Assembly: GCA_001725255.1 (NCBI GenBank)
Contig: MEFV01000012.1
Span: 40,233-104,232, forward strand
DNA length: 64,000 bases
From: Comamonas sp. SCN 67-35
Lineage (GTDB): Bacteria; Pseudomonadota; Gammaproteobacteria; Burkholderiales; Burkholderiaceae_C
Direction: 5' to 3'
Part shown: piece by piece, positions 1 through 12,600 of the stretch
How positions within the stretch are numbered: position 1 is the stretch's first letter
How the letters are laid out: each line of letters starts with the position of its first letter
The notes under the pieces: model-generated
The model's database searches: none
Told to the model about the DNA's origin: nothing
The model's input: only the letters and a program-made list of their open reading frames with translations
Made by a program: the position numbers and the translations under genes

Positions 1-1
1 C

Positions 2-547
2 AAGGCGGACCTGACGGGCTGCAATCCCGGCTGGGGGTGCGAAGCGGTGATCGAGCACCAGCTCACGGCCTTCGGCCTGCGCAAGACGGTGACGCACCAG
101 CAGGGCAACTACTCGGCGCTGATCGCCGACACCGTCACGCGCTTTCGCGCCGGCCAGCCGGTGCTGTACTACACGTGGACGCCCTACTGGGTGAGCAACG
201 AACTCAAGCCCGGCAAGGACGTGATCTGGCTGGAGGTGCCGTTCTCGTCGCTGCCCGGTGAGCAGAAGAACCTGGACACGAAGCTGCCCAACGGAAAGAA
301 CTACGGCTTCACGGTGAACAACCAGCAGATCGTCGCCAACAAGGCCTTCACCGACGCGCATCCCGACGCGGCCGCGCTGTTCGAGACCATGCAGATCCCG
401 CTGGCGGATATCAACGCCGAAAACCACCTGATGAGCCAGGGCGAAAGCCGCCCCGCCGACATCGAGCGCCACGCCCAGGCCTGGATCAAGGCGCACCAGC
501 AGACCTTCGACGGCTGGCTGGCCAAGGCACGCGCGGCGGCCCGGTAA
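2..547 (+). CDS. proX: Glycine betaine/proline ABC transporter substrate-binding protein ProX, C-terminal part (5' truncated by window edge)
   Basis: The reading frame is open from the first bases of the window and ends at TAA 545-547, giving about 181 residues. The first visible residues contain GCNPGWGCE, a signature of ProX-type periplasmic quaternary-amine binding proteins. The aromatic stretch YYTWTPYW follows, and aromatic residues of this kind form the betaine-binding cage in this family. ProX delivers glycine betaine or proline betaine from the periplasm to the ProVW permease/ATPase for osmoprotection. The signal peptide and N-terminal lobe lie upstream of the window, as presumably do proV and proW. 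Family assignment is firm; the exact ligand (glycine betaine, proline betaine or choline) cannot be told from this part alone. Confidence 0.88.
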   Translation, partial: KADLTGCNPGWGCEAVIEHQLTAFGLRKTVTHQQGNYSALIADTVTRFRAGQPVLYYTWTPYWVSNELKPGKDVIWLEVPFSSLPGEQKNLDTKLPNGKNYGFTVNNQQIVANKAFTDAHPDAAALFETMQIPLADINAENHLMSQGESRPADIERHAQAWIKAHQQTFDGWLAKARAAAR

Positions 548-560
548 GCGCGCACAGCCC

Positions 561-591
561 CACATCCCGGCCTTCTCCCGGCGGGGGAAGG
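561..591 (-). repeat. Hairpin repeat, family 2 (copy 1), possible terminator
   Basis: Between proX and the porin gene, 571-579 pairs with 583-591 over a three-base loop (nine pairs, one of them G-U). Read on the minus strand the unit is CCTTCCCCC, a loop, GGGAGAAGG, then GCCGGGATG. A second copy of the same design lies at 19164-19196 after mmsA. There is no T-run, so if it terminates transcription it does so weakly. Confidence 0.5.
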
Positions 592-615
592 CGCCCCACT
601 CCAGAAAGGAAACCC

Positions 616-1584
616 ATGAACAAGACACTCCTGCTGCTCGCCGCCTGCGGCTTTTGCGGCGCCGCGCTGGCGCAATCGTCGGTCACGCTCTACGGCATCG
701 CGGACGCCGGCATCGGCAAGGCCAGGGTGGATGGCGACACCCGGACGCACCTGCTCAGCGGCTCGACCATGAACAACCTCGTGAGCCGCCTGGGCGTGCG
801 CGGCAGCGAAGACCTGGGCGGCGGGCTGAAGGCCGGGTTCACGTTCGAAACCGGCCTCTCGCTGCACGACGGCGCCACCATGACGAGCGGCAACGGCGGC
901 GGCTTCTGGGGCCGCCAGGCCGATCTGTGGATCGGCGGCGGCTGGGGCACGCTGCGCCTGGGCCGCGGCTACTCGCCCGCCGACAGCGCCCTCTGGACCT
1001 GGGACCTCACCGGCCTGTCCAACTACAACATCGTCGAGAACATGTTCCTGGACGCCGGCACCGACTACCGCAACAGCAGCCAGATCAGCTACAGGACACC
1101 GAACTTCCATGGCTGGAGCGCGCAGATCGCCCACGTGCTCAGGGCCGACCACACCGACCGCAGCGGCACGCCGGACAACCGCGCCAAATGGGACCTCAAC
1201 GTGATCTACGCCCAGGGCCCGATCGGCGTGGCGCTGGACGTGAACAGGCTCTCGGGCCAGCGCGCCAACTACGCGCTGGGCGGCAAATACGACTTTGGCG
1301 CCTGGGCGATCGCCGCATCCTTCGTCAACGCCCGCACGCTCGAATACGGCGACGGCAGCTTCGGCCAGCGCCGCGGCTTCACACTGGGCGCGCAGGTGCG
1401 CAGCGGCGCCTTCAGCGCCACGCTCGACCTGGGGCGCGACCTGAAGAACAGCGCCGGACGCAAATACACCAACGCACTGCTCGAAGGCAGGTACACGCTG
1501 TCCAAGCGCACCATGGCCTACGCCGCCGTGCTGCGCATCGATGGCGGCACCAGCTACGGGCTGGGTGTGCAGCAACGGTTCTGA
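616..1584 (+). CDS. Gram-negative porin (Burkholderiales type)
   Basis: The 322-residue protein starts with a Sec signal peptide (MNKTLLLLAACGFCGAALA, cleavage before QSSVTLYG). The mature protein opens with the SSVTLYGIADAGI strand typical of trimeric 16-stranded porins of Comamonadaceae and Burkholderiaceae. It ends in QQRF, with the C-terminal aromatic residue needed for BAM-dependent outer-membrane insertion. An AGAAAGGA ribosome site at about 603-610 fits the ATG. It would let small hydrophilic solutes diffuse across the outer membrane. It is slightly shorter than the usual 340-380 residues. Specificity and regulation cannot be read from the sequence. It lies 68 bases after proX with a hairpin between, so co-transcription is uncertain. 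Confidence 0.9.
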   Translation: MNKTLLLLAACGFCGAALAQSSVTLYGIADAGIGKARVDGDTRTHLLSGSTMNNLVSRLGVRGSEDLGGGLKAGFTFETGLSLHDGATMTSGNGGGFWGRQADLWIGGGWGTLRLGRGYSPADSALWTWDLTGLSNYNIVENMFLDAGTDYRNSSQISYRTPNFHGWSAQIAHVLRADHTDRSGTPDNRAKWDLNVIYAQGPIGVALDVNRLSGQRANYALGGKYDFGAWAIAASFVNARTLEYGDGSFGQRRGFTLGAQVRSGAFSATLDLGRDLKNSAGRKYTNALLEGRYTLSKRTMAYAAVLRIDGGTSYGLGVQQRF

Positions 1585-1621
1585 CACCACTCACCACCAC
1601 CTACACAAGGAGCACTGCAGC

Positions 1622-2080
1622 GTGTCACGCCTTCACAGACACCTCGCCCAACTCGCCTTCCTGTTCATCGCCGCACTGGCCCTGCCGCTGGCCGCGCAGG
1701 CCGCCGAATACGTCAGCATCCGCGGCAACGCGATCCATGTGCGCGCCCAGCCCGGCACGCACTCACCCATCCAGTGGGAGCTCGATGACGGCTATCCGCT
1801 GCGCGTGCTGCGCAAGAAAGGCCGGTGGCTCAAGGTCGCCGACCACGAAGCCACCCTGGGCTGGGTCTACGCGCCGCTCACCCGCCGCACGCCGCACCGC
1901 ATCGTGACGGTGCCCACGGCCCGCCTGCGCGCCGGGCCGGGCACGGGGCACCGCATCCTCGCAACAATGCAGCGCAACGAAATCCTGCGCACACTGGCCA
2001 CGCGAGGCAAATGGGCGCAGGTGCAGCGCGAGGACGGGCAGCGCGGCTGGGTGGCGCGGCGGCTGACCTGGGGCTGGTAG
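1622..2080 (+). CDS. Secreted bacterial SH3-domain protein
   Basis: A 152-residue protein from GTG 1622, chosen because AAGGAG (1607-1612) lies nine bases upstream and a clean signal peptide follows (hydrophobic LAFLFIAALALPLAAQAA). An in-frame ATG at 1541 would run inside the porin gene. Two SH3b modules follow: the first at about residues 28-85 (ending LGWVYAPL), the second at about 90-152 (RLRAGPGTGHRI through GWVARRL). Bacterial SH3 domains usually bind peptidoglycan or other envelope ligands, so the protein is probably periplasmic. No catalytic domain is present. Function beyond envelope association is unknown. It starts 37 bases after the porin and may share its transcript. Confidence 0.75.
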   Translation: MSRLHRHLAQLAFLFIAALALPLAAQAAEYVSIRGNAIHVRAQPGTHSPIQWELDDGYPLRVLRKKGRWLKVADHEATLGWVYAPLTRRTPHRIVTVPTARLRAGPGTGHRILATMQRNEILRTLATRGKWAQVQREDGQRGWVARRLTWGW

Positions 2081-2210
2081 GGTGGGTGCACGCCGCTGCC
2101 CGCGGGCCGCGTCTGGACGAAAATCCATGGCGCACGGGCGAAGATGACTTTCGTCACTTGGCAAACCGGCGGCGGATGGCCAAGATACCGTCGCCCATGA
2201 TGCCCCTGCC

Positions 2211-2945
2211 ATGAACGCTCCCACGATTCCCCCGGCTTGCGCGGCCGGCGAGGCGCCCCCCGGTATCGGGGCGGGCCATACCCGGTCAGCCATCCTGCTG
2301 GTGGATGACCATGAACTCGTCAGGCTCGGGTTCCGGGCGCTGGTGGCGGCGCAGACACGGCAGGCAGGCCTGGCCGCGATCACCGTGCACGAAGCCGGCA
2401 CGCTGGCCCAGGCGCTGGCCATTCAGCAGGAGCACGACCAGGACATCGCGGTGGTGGTGCTGGACCTGTCGCTGACCGACAGCCGCGATCTGGACGGACT
2501 CATCGCCTTCCGCAAGGCCTGGCCGCTCGTGACCATCGTCGTGCTCTCGGGCACGGCCAGCGACACGGTGGCGCGCGACGCGCTGGCGCTGGGCGCCGCG
2601 GCCTTCTTTCCCAAATCGGGCAATCTTGGCGACATGCTGGACTTCGTGCAGGCCTGCGTGACGCACGGCGTGCAAAGCGCGAGCCAGCGCTTCACGCCCC
2701 CCTGGACCACGCTGACCAGTCTGTCCCAGGCCCAGCGTCAGTCGGACACACCGATCGGCAGCGCGCATCACCTGACCACGCGGCAGCTGCAGACGCTGCA
2801 GCTGGTGCTGCAAGGCAAGTCGAACCGGGAGATCGGCGAGCTGACCCACCTTTCGGAAGGCACGGTGAAAAACCACGTGTCGATGCTGTTGCTGACCTTT
2901 GGCGTGCGCTCGCGCTCGCAACTCATCAGCAAGATGCGCTCCTGA
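2211..2945 (+). CDS. LuxR/NarL-family response regulator
   Basis: A 244-residue two-domain regulator. The receiver domain (about residues 24-150) starts AILLVDDHELVRLGF and carries the acidic pair, the phospho-acceptor Asp85 in VVVLDLS and the conserved lysine in FFPKSG. The LuxR-type helix-turn-helix (about 180-244) has the usual pattern LTTRQLQTLQLVLQGKSNREI and SEGTVKNHV. It is followed 42 bases downstream by a hybrid sensor kinase, its likely partner. When phosphorylated it should bind DNA as a dimer and control transcription. Targets are unknown; the neighbouring porin is a candidate. A 23-residue proline/alanine-rich N-terminal extension precedes the receiver. Confidence 0.88.
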   Translation: MNAPTIPPACAAGEAPPGIGAGHTRSAILLVDDHELVRLGFRALVAAQTRQAGLAAITVHEAGTLAQALAIQQEHDQDIAVVVLDLSLTDSRDLDGLIAFRKAWPLVTIVVLSGTASDTVARDALALGAAAFFPKSGNLGDMLDFVQACVTHGVQSASQRFTPPWTTLTSLSQAQRQSDTPIGSAHHLTTRQLQTLQLVLQGKSNREIGELTHLSEGTVKNHVSMLLLTFGVRSRSQLISKMRS

Positions 2946-2987
2946 TATTCTGCGGCGCCACGAGCCCACTCCGCCGCGCAGCCTCCA

Positions 2988-4769
2988 TTGACCGCCACCG
3001 CCCAACCCCCGGCCAGCTCCCCGACGCCATCGCGACAGACAGGCACACGGGTGCTGCGCGAGCAGGTGGCGATGCTGTACTCCACCATCCGCATGGCGAC
3101 CTTGGGCGACAGCCTGCTCGCACTCGCTTTCGGCGCGGCGATGTACTGGCAGACCGGACAGTGGACCGTGCTGGCCTGGATGCTGGCCCACGTGTACAAC
3201 ACCTCGCGCCTGCCGCGGCTCACCGCCTATTTCAAGGACGCGCACGCGGATGAGCGCCCCGCGCACTGGGCCGACATCTACTGCCGCGAAATGCGCCTGA
3301 ACAGCCTGACCTGGGGCGCGGCGCCGCTGCTGTTCCTGCCCGAGAGCCTGCATCTCGTGGCGCTGCTGATGCTCGTGATGATGGGTTTGTGCACGGCCGG
3401 CGTATCGGCCGTTTCACCGCTGCGCCGCGCTGCCTACAACTACCTCATTCCCATGCTGGCGTGCCTGATCGCGGCGCTGCTGATCCGCCCCAGCATCATG
3501 AACGCCTTCCTGGCGCTGTGCAGCGCCATCTTTCTCGGCACCGTGCTGCACTTTGCCAAGGCGCAGTCCGATCTGCTGGCCCAGGCCCTGCATGCGCGCT
3601 TTGAAAAACAGGCGCTGGCCGAGCAGCTGGCAGCGCAGATCGAGGCCACGGAAGAGGCCAGCAGGCAAAAGACGCGCTTTCTCGCGTCCGCCAGCCACGA
3701 CCTGCGCCAGCCCCTGCACGCGATCATGCTGCTGGGCGCGGCGCTGCGCCAGCAGCTCAGGGGCAAGCCGGAGCAGGGCAATGCCGACCGCCTGATGCAA
3801 GCCGTCAGCGCGCTGGGACACTCGCTCGATTCCATGCTCGACATCTCGCGCCTGGATGCCGGTGTCATCGCCGCGCAGCGCCAGCCCATCGCGCTGCGCG
3901 AGCTGTTTCAATCGCTCAACCAGAGTTTCGTGGACGCGGCCAGCGAGAAAGACCTGGCGCTGCGCGTGCGCGCCACCGACCTCTGGGCCGAAAGCGATCC
4001 GCAGCTGCTGCGCCGCCTGCTCTCCAACCTGGTGGACAACGCCATCAAATACACGCACCGTGGCGGCATCCTGGTGCTGGCGCGGCGACACGGCAACGAA
4101 GCCTGGGTGCAGGTGCACGACACGGGCATAGGCATCGCACCCACGCAGCAATCGCTGATCTACAACGAGTTCTACCAGGTGAACAACCCCGGGCGCGACC
4201 GCTCGCTGGGCCTGGGCATCGGCCTGTCCATCGTGGCACGCCTCTCGCGCTTGCTCGCGCACCGGCTCGAGCTGCACTCCACCATCGGCCGTGGCACATG
4301 CTTTCGTCTGCACCTGCCGCTGGCTCAGGCACCGGCATGTGCGCCGGCATGCGCCACGCCCGTGCCATGGCCACCCCCGTGGGCGGCCGCGCCAGCACCG
4401 CGGCGCGTTCTGGTCCTGGACGATGAAGCCGACGTGCGCGAAGCGATGCAGGAGCTGCTGCGCATGCACGGTCTGGAAGTGACCCTGGCCGCCGACGAGG
4501 CGCAGGCGAGCGAGGCGCTGCAGCGTGCGCAGACCCTGCGCAAGCCCATCACCCAGCTGATCTGCGACATCCGGCTGGCCCACGGCAGCGACGGCCTGCG
4601 GATCGGCCAGGCGCTGGCGCGCCGCTTCGCCCCGCTTCAGCTGCTGCTCGTTACCGGGGAAACCGCGCCCGAGCGCCTGCAACGGGTGAAGGACGCCGGC
4701 ATCCCGGTGCTCTTCAAGCCCGTGAACGCCGACAAGCTGCTTGCGGCGCTGAACCTGACCGCCACATGA
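2988..4769 (+). CDS. Hybrid sensor histidine kinase with C-terminal receiver
   Basis: The protein is 593 residues from a TTG codon. An in-frame GTG (3051) or ATG (3072) would give slightly shorter forms, but the residues just before the first membrane helix (REQVAMLY) look like family sequence, so an upstream start is kept. About five hydrophobic segments lie in residues 35-190. The HisKA box SASHDLRQPLH has phospho-acceptor His237. The ATPase has an N-box (NLVDNAIKYT), DTGIGIA and a GLGIGLSIV G2 box. A receiver domain fills about residues 475-593 with Asp527 in ICDIRLAHG and the conserved lysine in LFKPVN. There is no periplasmic sensor domain of note, so the membrane bundle probably senses. 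It forms a two-component pair with the upstream LuxR-type regulator. Confidence 0.87.
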   Translation: MTATAQPPASSPTPSRQTGTRVLREQVAMLYSTIRMATLGDSLLALAFGAAMYWQTGQWTVLAWMLAHVYNTSRLPRLTAYFKDAHADERPAHWADIYCREMRLNSLTWGAAPLLFLPESLHLVALLMLVMMGLCTAGVSAVSPLRRAAYNYLIPMLACLIAALLIRPSIMNAFLALCSAIFLGTVLHFAKAQSDLLAQALHARFEKQALAEQLAAQIEATEEASRQKTRFLASASHDLRQPLHAIMLLGAALRQQLRGKPEQGNADRLMQAVSALGHSLDSMLDISRLDAGVIAAQRQPIALRELFQSLNQSFVDAASEKDLALRVRATDLWAESDPQLLRRLLSNLVDNAIKYTHRGGILVLARRHGNEAWVQVHDTGIGIAPTQQSLIYNEFYQVNNPGRDRSLGLGIGLSIVARLSRLLAHRLELHSTIGRGTCFRLHLPLAQAPACAPACATPVPWPPPWAAAPAPRRVLVLDDEADVREAMQELLRMHGLEVTLAADEAQASEALQRAQTLRKPITQLICDIRLAHGSDGLRIGQALARRFAPLQLLLVTGETAPERLQRVKDAGIPVLFKPVNADKLLAALNLTAT

Positions 4770-5075
4770 GCGGGCGGCGACTGGGCACATCCAGAAACAC
4801 TTTTCCAGCCTGCCCGTGACTTTCGACACTGTCGCCCCTGAACGCGCCCTGCGATCCTCGGGCAAACGAGTGGAGTGACAAGGGAGAGTACGCCAAGAAC
4901 AGCCCCGCAGGGCAAAAATCGGCAAGACTGCATCAATGAATGCCGACGCCACCCTCCTGGTGGGCATGGTGGCACAAGCAGCAGGCCAGTCCCGCAGGGG
5001 CGTGGCGGGCCTGATGGGCGGGTCAGTCGCGGCTGGCCCGTTCTTTCATGGTCACGACCGAGACGCAGGTGTGCG
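4770..5075. other. Intergenic region, no gene recognised
   Basis: About 300 bases between the convergent sensor-kinase and DUF2249 genes. Short open frames here (for example 4936-5145 on the plus strand) run straight through the downstream terminator hairpin and show no family resemblance. I see no tRNA, small RNA or repeat of the two families found elsewhere in the window. Confidence 0.6.
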
Positions 5076-5077
5076 CG

Positions 5078-5122
5078 AAAAAGCGCAAGGCGCCACCGGC
5101 CTTCGTGCCGGTGGCGCCTTGC
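5078..5122 (-). terminator. Strong intrinsic terminator for the DUF2249 gene
   Basis: A perfect 16-base-pair stem (5085-5100 with 5107-5122) and a six-base loop. Read on the minus strand it is followed at once by GCTTTTTCGC, the T-tract of a Rho-independent terminator. It lies 16 bases beyond the stop codon of the DUF2249 gene. Confidence 0.85.
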
Positions 5123-5138
5123 ATCAACCGGCGCAGGT

Positions 5139-5387
5139 TTACTGACGCACGAAGTCGATGATGATTTCGCCCGGCTCGCGCTGGCGGTACTCGATGGCCA
5201 CGCCATCGCCATAACGCATCTCGATCTGGTTGAGCAGCGGCAGCGGGTCATGGTCGTTCATGAAGCGCATGGTTTCGCCAGGGTTGAGCGCGTCGAGCGC
5301 GCCAAAAATCGCCGAATGGCGAAAGCGGCGCGCAATGCCACGGGCATCAAAGGGGTAGATCGCTTCGGCGGTGGTGTGGTCGTGCAT
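5139..5387 (-). CDS. DUF2249 domain protein
   Basis: An 82-residue protein from ATG 5387. Upstream in-frame codons lengthen it to 108 residues, but the extension shows no family character. Residues 14-82 (FDARGIARRFRHSAIFGAL through EIIIDFVRQ) match the DUF2249 domain: an N-terminal D-x-R, a central PGE-x-x-x-F-x-x-DHDP-x-P turn and a strand-rich end. DUF2249 proteins are small cytosolic proteins often found beside nitric-oxide or denitrification genes and hemerythrin-like proteins; their biochemical role is unsettled. It is a single-gene unit closed by a strong hairpin terminator. An imperfect inverted repeat at 5394-5418, just upstream of the start, is a possible operator. Confidence 0.75.
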   Translation of the reverse strand: MHDHTTAEAIYPFDARGIARRFRHSAIFGALDALNPGETMRFMNDHDPLPLLNQIEMRYGDGVAIEYRQREPGEIIIDFVRQ

Positions 5388-5393
5388 GGGAAT

Positions 5394-5418
5394 AAAAGTA
5401 CATTGGAAATGACTCTTT
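5394..5418 (-). promoter_or_regulatory. Possible NsrR-like operator upstream of the DUF2249 gene
   Basis: On the minus strand this is an imperfect inverted repeat. One arm, AAGAGTCATTT, differs at two of eleven positions from the NsrR half-site AAGATGCATTT as I know it; the other arm matches less well (7 of 11). GTACA/TGTAC also flank the element. Its closeness to the start codon fits repression, but the match is weak and I did not test it statistically. Confidence 0.25.
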
Positions 5419-5484
5419 AGTGTACGACGCCCGAAGGCCGCATCCCGCGGACGGCCCTGAAGCAAACACGGGCAAAACCACGCG

Positions 5485-6444
5485 CTACTGCATGAAACGG
5501 TGCAACTGCACCAGCGCCTCCCGCGCCGCCCGCCGCCCTTCCTCGATGGCTTCGCCCGCGCGGTGGAAATCGAGCAGGCCCAGGTGCGCCAGGCTGGGGC
5601 TGATGACCACCTCGGGCGGGTCGCCCGCCATGCGGCTCCTCGTGATGCGCATCTGCATGATCGCCACGCTCGTCATCACCACGTCCAGCACCGACGGGGG
5701 TCTGGTCCTGGGTGGCTCGGCGCGCGCGGCACGCTCGGGCAGCCAGTTGCGCAGGCGCTCTTTCCAGCCCGGTTCCTCCGGCGGGATACCGGGCGCGTCG
5801 TTCTCCTCGGGCCGTGCCTGGACCGGCTCGGGCACATCCTGCGGCCCCTGCACCGCCAGCGGCTGCATGTGACGATGCAGGATGTCGGCGTTCAGGTCCA
5901 CCGCCATCACGATGTCCGCTCCCATGGCCCGCGCCAGCGACGTCGGCACGGGGTTGACGATGCCGCCGTCGACGAGCAACCGGCCGTCGCTGAGCTGCAG
6001 CGGCGTGAACAGGCCAGGGAGCGCGATCGAGGCACGCACCGCGTCGGCGATCGAACCCTCGCGCAGCCAGACCTCAGCGCCCGAATGCAGATCGGTGGCC
6101 ACGGCAGCAAAAGGCAGCGGCGAATTCTCAATGTCGAAATCGGCAAAATGGCTGCGCCAGAAGGCGATGAGCTTCTCACCCTTGAGCATGCCGCCCGAGA
6201 GCCTGAAATCCATGAAGCCGAAGACCTCGCGCATGCCCAGGCTCTGCACCCACTTGGCGAAACGGTCGAGCTCGCCCGCCGCATACGCCGCGCCCACCAG
6301 CGCGCCGATCGAGGCGCCGCAGACCACGTCGGGCCTGACCCCCTCTTCCTCGAGCACCTGCAGCACGCCGATGTGCGCCCAGCCACGCGCCGAGCCGCTG
6401 CCCAGCACCAGGCCCAGGCGGGGAGCGCGGCGCTCCAGCGTCAT
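5485..6444 (-). CDS. rssA: Patatin-like phospholipase, RssA family
   Basis: A 319-residue protein from ATG 6444, one base after the ligA stop codon, so translation is probably coupled to ligA. It has the patatin features: the glycine-rich oxyanion loop GSGSARGWAHIG (residues 15-26), the nucleophile elbow GASIG with Ser45, and the catalytic aspartate in VDGGIVNPVP. Bacterial RssA-type proteins are predicted serine lipid acyl hydrolases acting on phospholipids or lysophospholipids at the inner membrane. The C-terminal third (after about residue 200) is proline/arginine-rich before a final helical region. The substrate is not known for this group, so the enzymatic role is inferred from intact catalytic residues. 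Confidence 0.85.
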   Translation of the reverse strand: MTLERRAPRLGLVLGSGSARGWAHIGVLQVLEEEGVRPDVVCGASIGALVGAAYAAGELDRFAKWVQSLGMREVFGFMDFRLSGGMLKGEKLIAFWRSHFADFDIENSPLPFAAVATDLHSGAEVWLREGSIADAVRASIALPGLFTPLQLSDGRLLVDGGIVNPVPTSLARAMGADIVMAVDLNADILHRHMQPLAVQGPQDVPEPVQARPEENDAPGIPPEEPGWKERLRNWLPERAARAEPPRTRPPSVLDVVMTSVAIMQMRITRSRMAGDPPEVVISPSLAHLGLLDFHRAGEAIEEGRRAAREALVQLHRFMQ

Positions 6445-6445
6445 C

Positions 6446-9660
<3,215 letters not shown>

Positions 9661-9671
9661 GGCAAGGGGAA

Positions 9672-12600
9672 TTACGCTTGGGCCATCGACAGCGCGCTGG
9701 CCATGTCCACCGCAACGATACGCGAAACACCCTGCTCCTGCATGGTCACGCCGATGAGCTGTTCGGCCATTTCCATCGCGATCTTGTTGTGGCTGATGAA
9801 GAGAAACTGCGTGCCGCGCGACATGCTCGCGACGAGCTTGGCGTAGCGCTCGGTGTTGGCGTCGTCCAGCGGCGCATCGACCTCGTCGAGCAGGCAGAAC
9901 GGCGCCGGGTTGAGCTGGAAGATCGCAAACACCAGCGCGATCGCGGTCAGCGCCTTCTCGCCGCCCGAGAGCAGATGGATCGTCTGGTTCTTCTTGCCCG
10001 GCGGCTGCGCCATCACCTGCACGCCCGCGTCCAGGATTTCGTCGCCCGTCATGATGAGCTGCGCGCGCCCGCCGCCGAAGAGCTCGGGGAACATGGCGCC
10101 AAAGTGCGTGTTCACGGTCTCGAAGGTGCCCGACAGCAGGGTGCGCGTCTCGGCATCGATGCGCCGGATCGCATCTTCCAGCGTGGTCATCGCCAGTTGC
10201 AGGTCTTCGTTCTGCGCCCTGAGAAAGCCATGGCGCTCGCGTGCGAGCGTGAGCTCTTCCAGCGCCGCGAGATTCACCGCCCCAAGCTGCTCGACTCCGC
10301 GCTGCAGCTGCTCGATGCGCGCCTGCAGGCCCTCGTGCTGGACCTGGCCCTCGGCGATGGACTGACGCACCTGCTCCGGGTCCGCCCCGGCCTCGGTCAG
10401 CAAGGTTTCGTACTGCTGCAGCGCCAGGCTCGCCGCCTGCTCCTTGAGCTGCAGCTCGGTGATGCGCGCGCGCTGGGGTTCGAGCTGGCGCTCGGCCTGC
10501 ATGCGCAGCTCGTCGCTGGCGCGCAGCCGCGCCGTGAGCGCGTCGTAATCGCTTCGCAGGGCGCCCAGCCGCTGCTCGCAGGCCAGCTTGGCTTCCAGCG
10601 CCTGCTGCAGCCCCCCCTGGGCCGCCGCATCCGACAGGCGCGAGAGTTCCTGCCGCGCAGGCTCGATCTCGGCCTGCAGCGCCTCGCCCTGGCGCAGCGC
10701 CATCTGCACCGCGCGGCCCAGCTCGTCGCGGCGCGCCTGCAGGCTGCGCCGGGCGAACTGCGCCTCCTGCGCGCGGCGCTCGAGCTGGCGCTGCTGCTCG
10801 CGCCACTGGGTCAGATGCTGCTCGGCGGCAATCACCTTGTCCTGCAGTTGCGCGTGGCGCTCCTGGCTGTCGGCCAGCTGCATGTCCAGCTCTTCGAAGC
10901 GCCCGTCGGCCGTGGCGCGGCGCTCGTCCAGGTCGGCCAGCTGCGCCTGCACCTCGGCCAGGTCCGTCTCCAATTGGCGGCCGCGCTCTCGCGCCTGCTC
11001 GGCCTGCTGCGTCAGACGCAGCAGCTGCACATGCAGATCGTGTGCGCCCGTCTGCGCTTCGCCCGCCTCGCGCCGCGCCGACTGCAGGCGCAGGTTCGCG
11101 TCCTGGTAGCTGCCCTCGGCACGCACAAGCGTGGAGCGCGCCTCTTCGGCGATCAGGCTCTGCGCGCGCACCTCCTTTTCGAGGTGTTCGATCTCCTGCG
11201 CGCGCGCGAGCAGCCCCGACTGCTCGGAATCGGGCGCGAAGAAATCCACGCCATGACCGCTCACCGCATGGCCCTGCATCGTGTAGATCACTTCGCCCGC
11301 CTGGAGGCTCTCGCGGCGCGCAAGCGCATCATCGAGCGTGGGCGCCGTCAGGCACCCATGCAGCCAGTCGGCGAGCACCGCCTGAAGGCCTCTGTCTCCC
11401 ACCTGGAGCAGATCGATCAGCCGGCCAGGGCCGCCCGCCAAAGGCGCCGCGGCGGGCGGCGCGCGGTAAAAGCTCAGGCGCGCGGGTGGCGCGCCGTGGC
11501 CGCCGCTGGCGGCAAAGCCGCGCACCATCTCCAGGCGGCCCACGGGCAGCGCCGCCAGACGCTCGCGCAGGGCGGCTTCCAGAGCGTTTTCCCAGCCCGG
11601 CTCGATGTGCAGGCGCGTCCACAGCCCCTGCAGACCGTCAAGCCCCTGTTCAGCCAGCCAGGGTGCAAGCTTGCCGCCCTGCTTGAGTTTTTCCTGCAGC
11701 TCCCTGAGCGCCGACAGGCGCGCACTCAAGTCCGCCAGGCGAGCACCCTCGCTGGCCACGGCCTGCTGGCGCGCACGCCGCTCTTCGTCCAGCCGGGGTA
11801 CGTCTTCGAGCAGTTGCGCCAGGCGCGCGTCCGCTTCTTCGCCAGCCAGGACAGCGCCCTCGTGCGCCTCGCGCAGCTGGGCCAGGCGCGCCTCGTCGGG
11901 CGCGATGAGCGCGCCCTGGTCTGCCCGCAGGCGTTCAAGGCGCATCTCATGCTGGCGCATCTGCTCAGCCATGCTGCGCTGCTCGGCGGCCAGCACCTGA
12001 ATCTGCTGCTGCACCTGCGTCACCAGTGCATGCTGCGCCTCGCTCTTGCCGCGTGCCTGGTGCAGCGCATCCTGCAGCTCGGGCAGCCGCGCTGCCTGTT
12101 CCTCGGCCTGGGCCGCGAGCAGCTCGGCCTGCTCCTCGGCGTCGCCCCCGGCGCCCGAGAGGCTCTGTAGCTCGGCCTCGGCCTCCTGCTTGCGCGCGGC
12201 CCACTCACCGATCTGCGTGGCCAGCTGGGTCAGGCGCTGCTCGACACGCGCGCGCCCTTGCACGACATAGCGAATCTCGGCTTCGAGCTTGCCAACCTCG
12301 GCCGTGGCTTCGTAGACTTTGCCCTGCGCCTGATTGACCGCATCGCCCGCGCCGTAGTGCGCCTGGCGGATGGTCTCGAGTTCGGCCTCGACGTGGCGCA
12401 TCTCGGCCATGCGCGCCTGCAGGTCGTTGGCGGCCTGCAGGCCTTCGGTGCGCACCCGCTCCAAGTCAGCCGCGGCATCGCTGCGCTTGAAGAACCACAG
12501 CTGCTGCTGCGCGAGCTGCACCTGCTGCTGCAGATTGCGGTAGCGCGCGGCCACCTCTGCCTGCTTTTCGAGCCTGGCGAGGTTGCTGTTGAGCTCGCGC

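Noticed and set aside
4936..5145. 69-residue plus-strand frame between the sensor kinase and the DUF2249 gene
   Set aside because: It reads through the perfect terminator hairpin of the opposite gene and shows no protein character.
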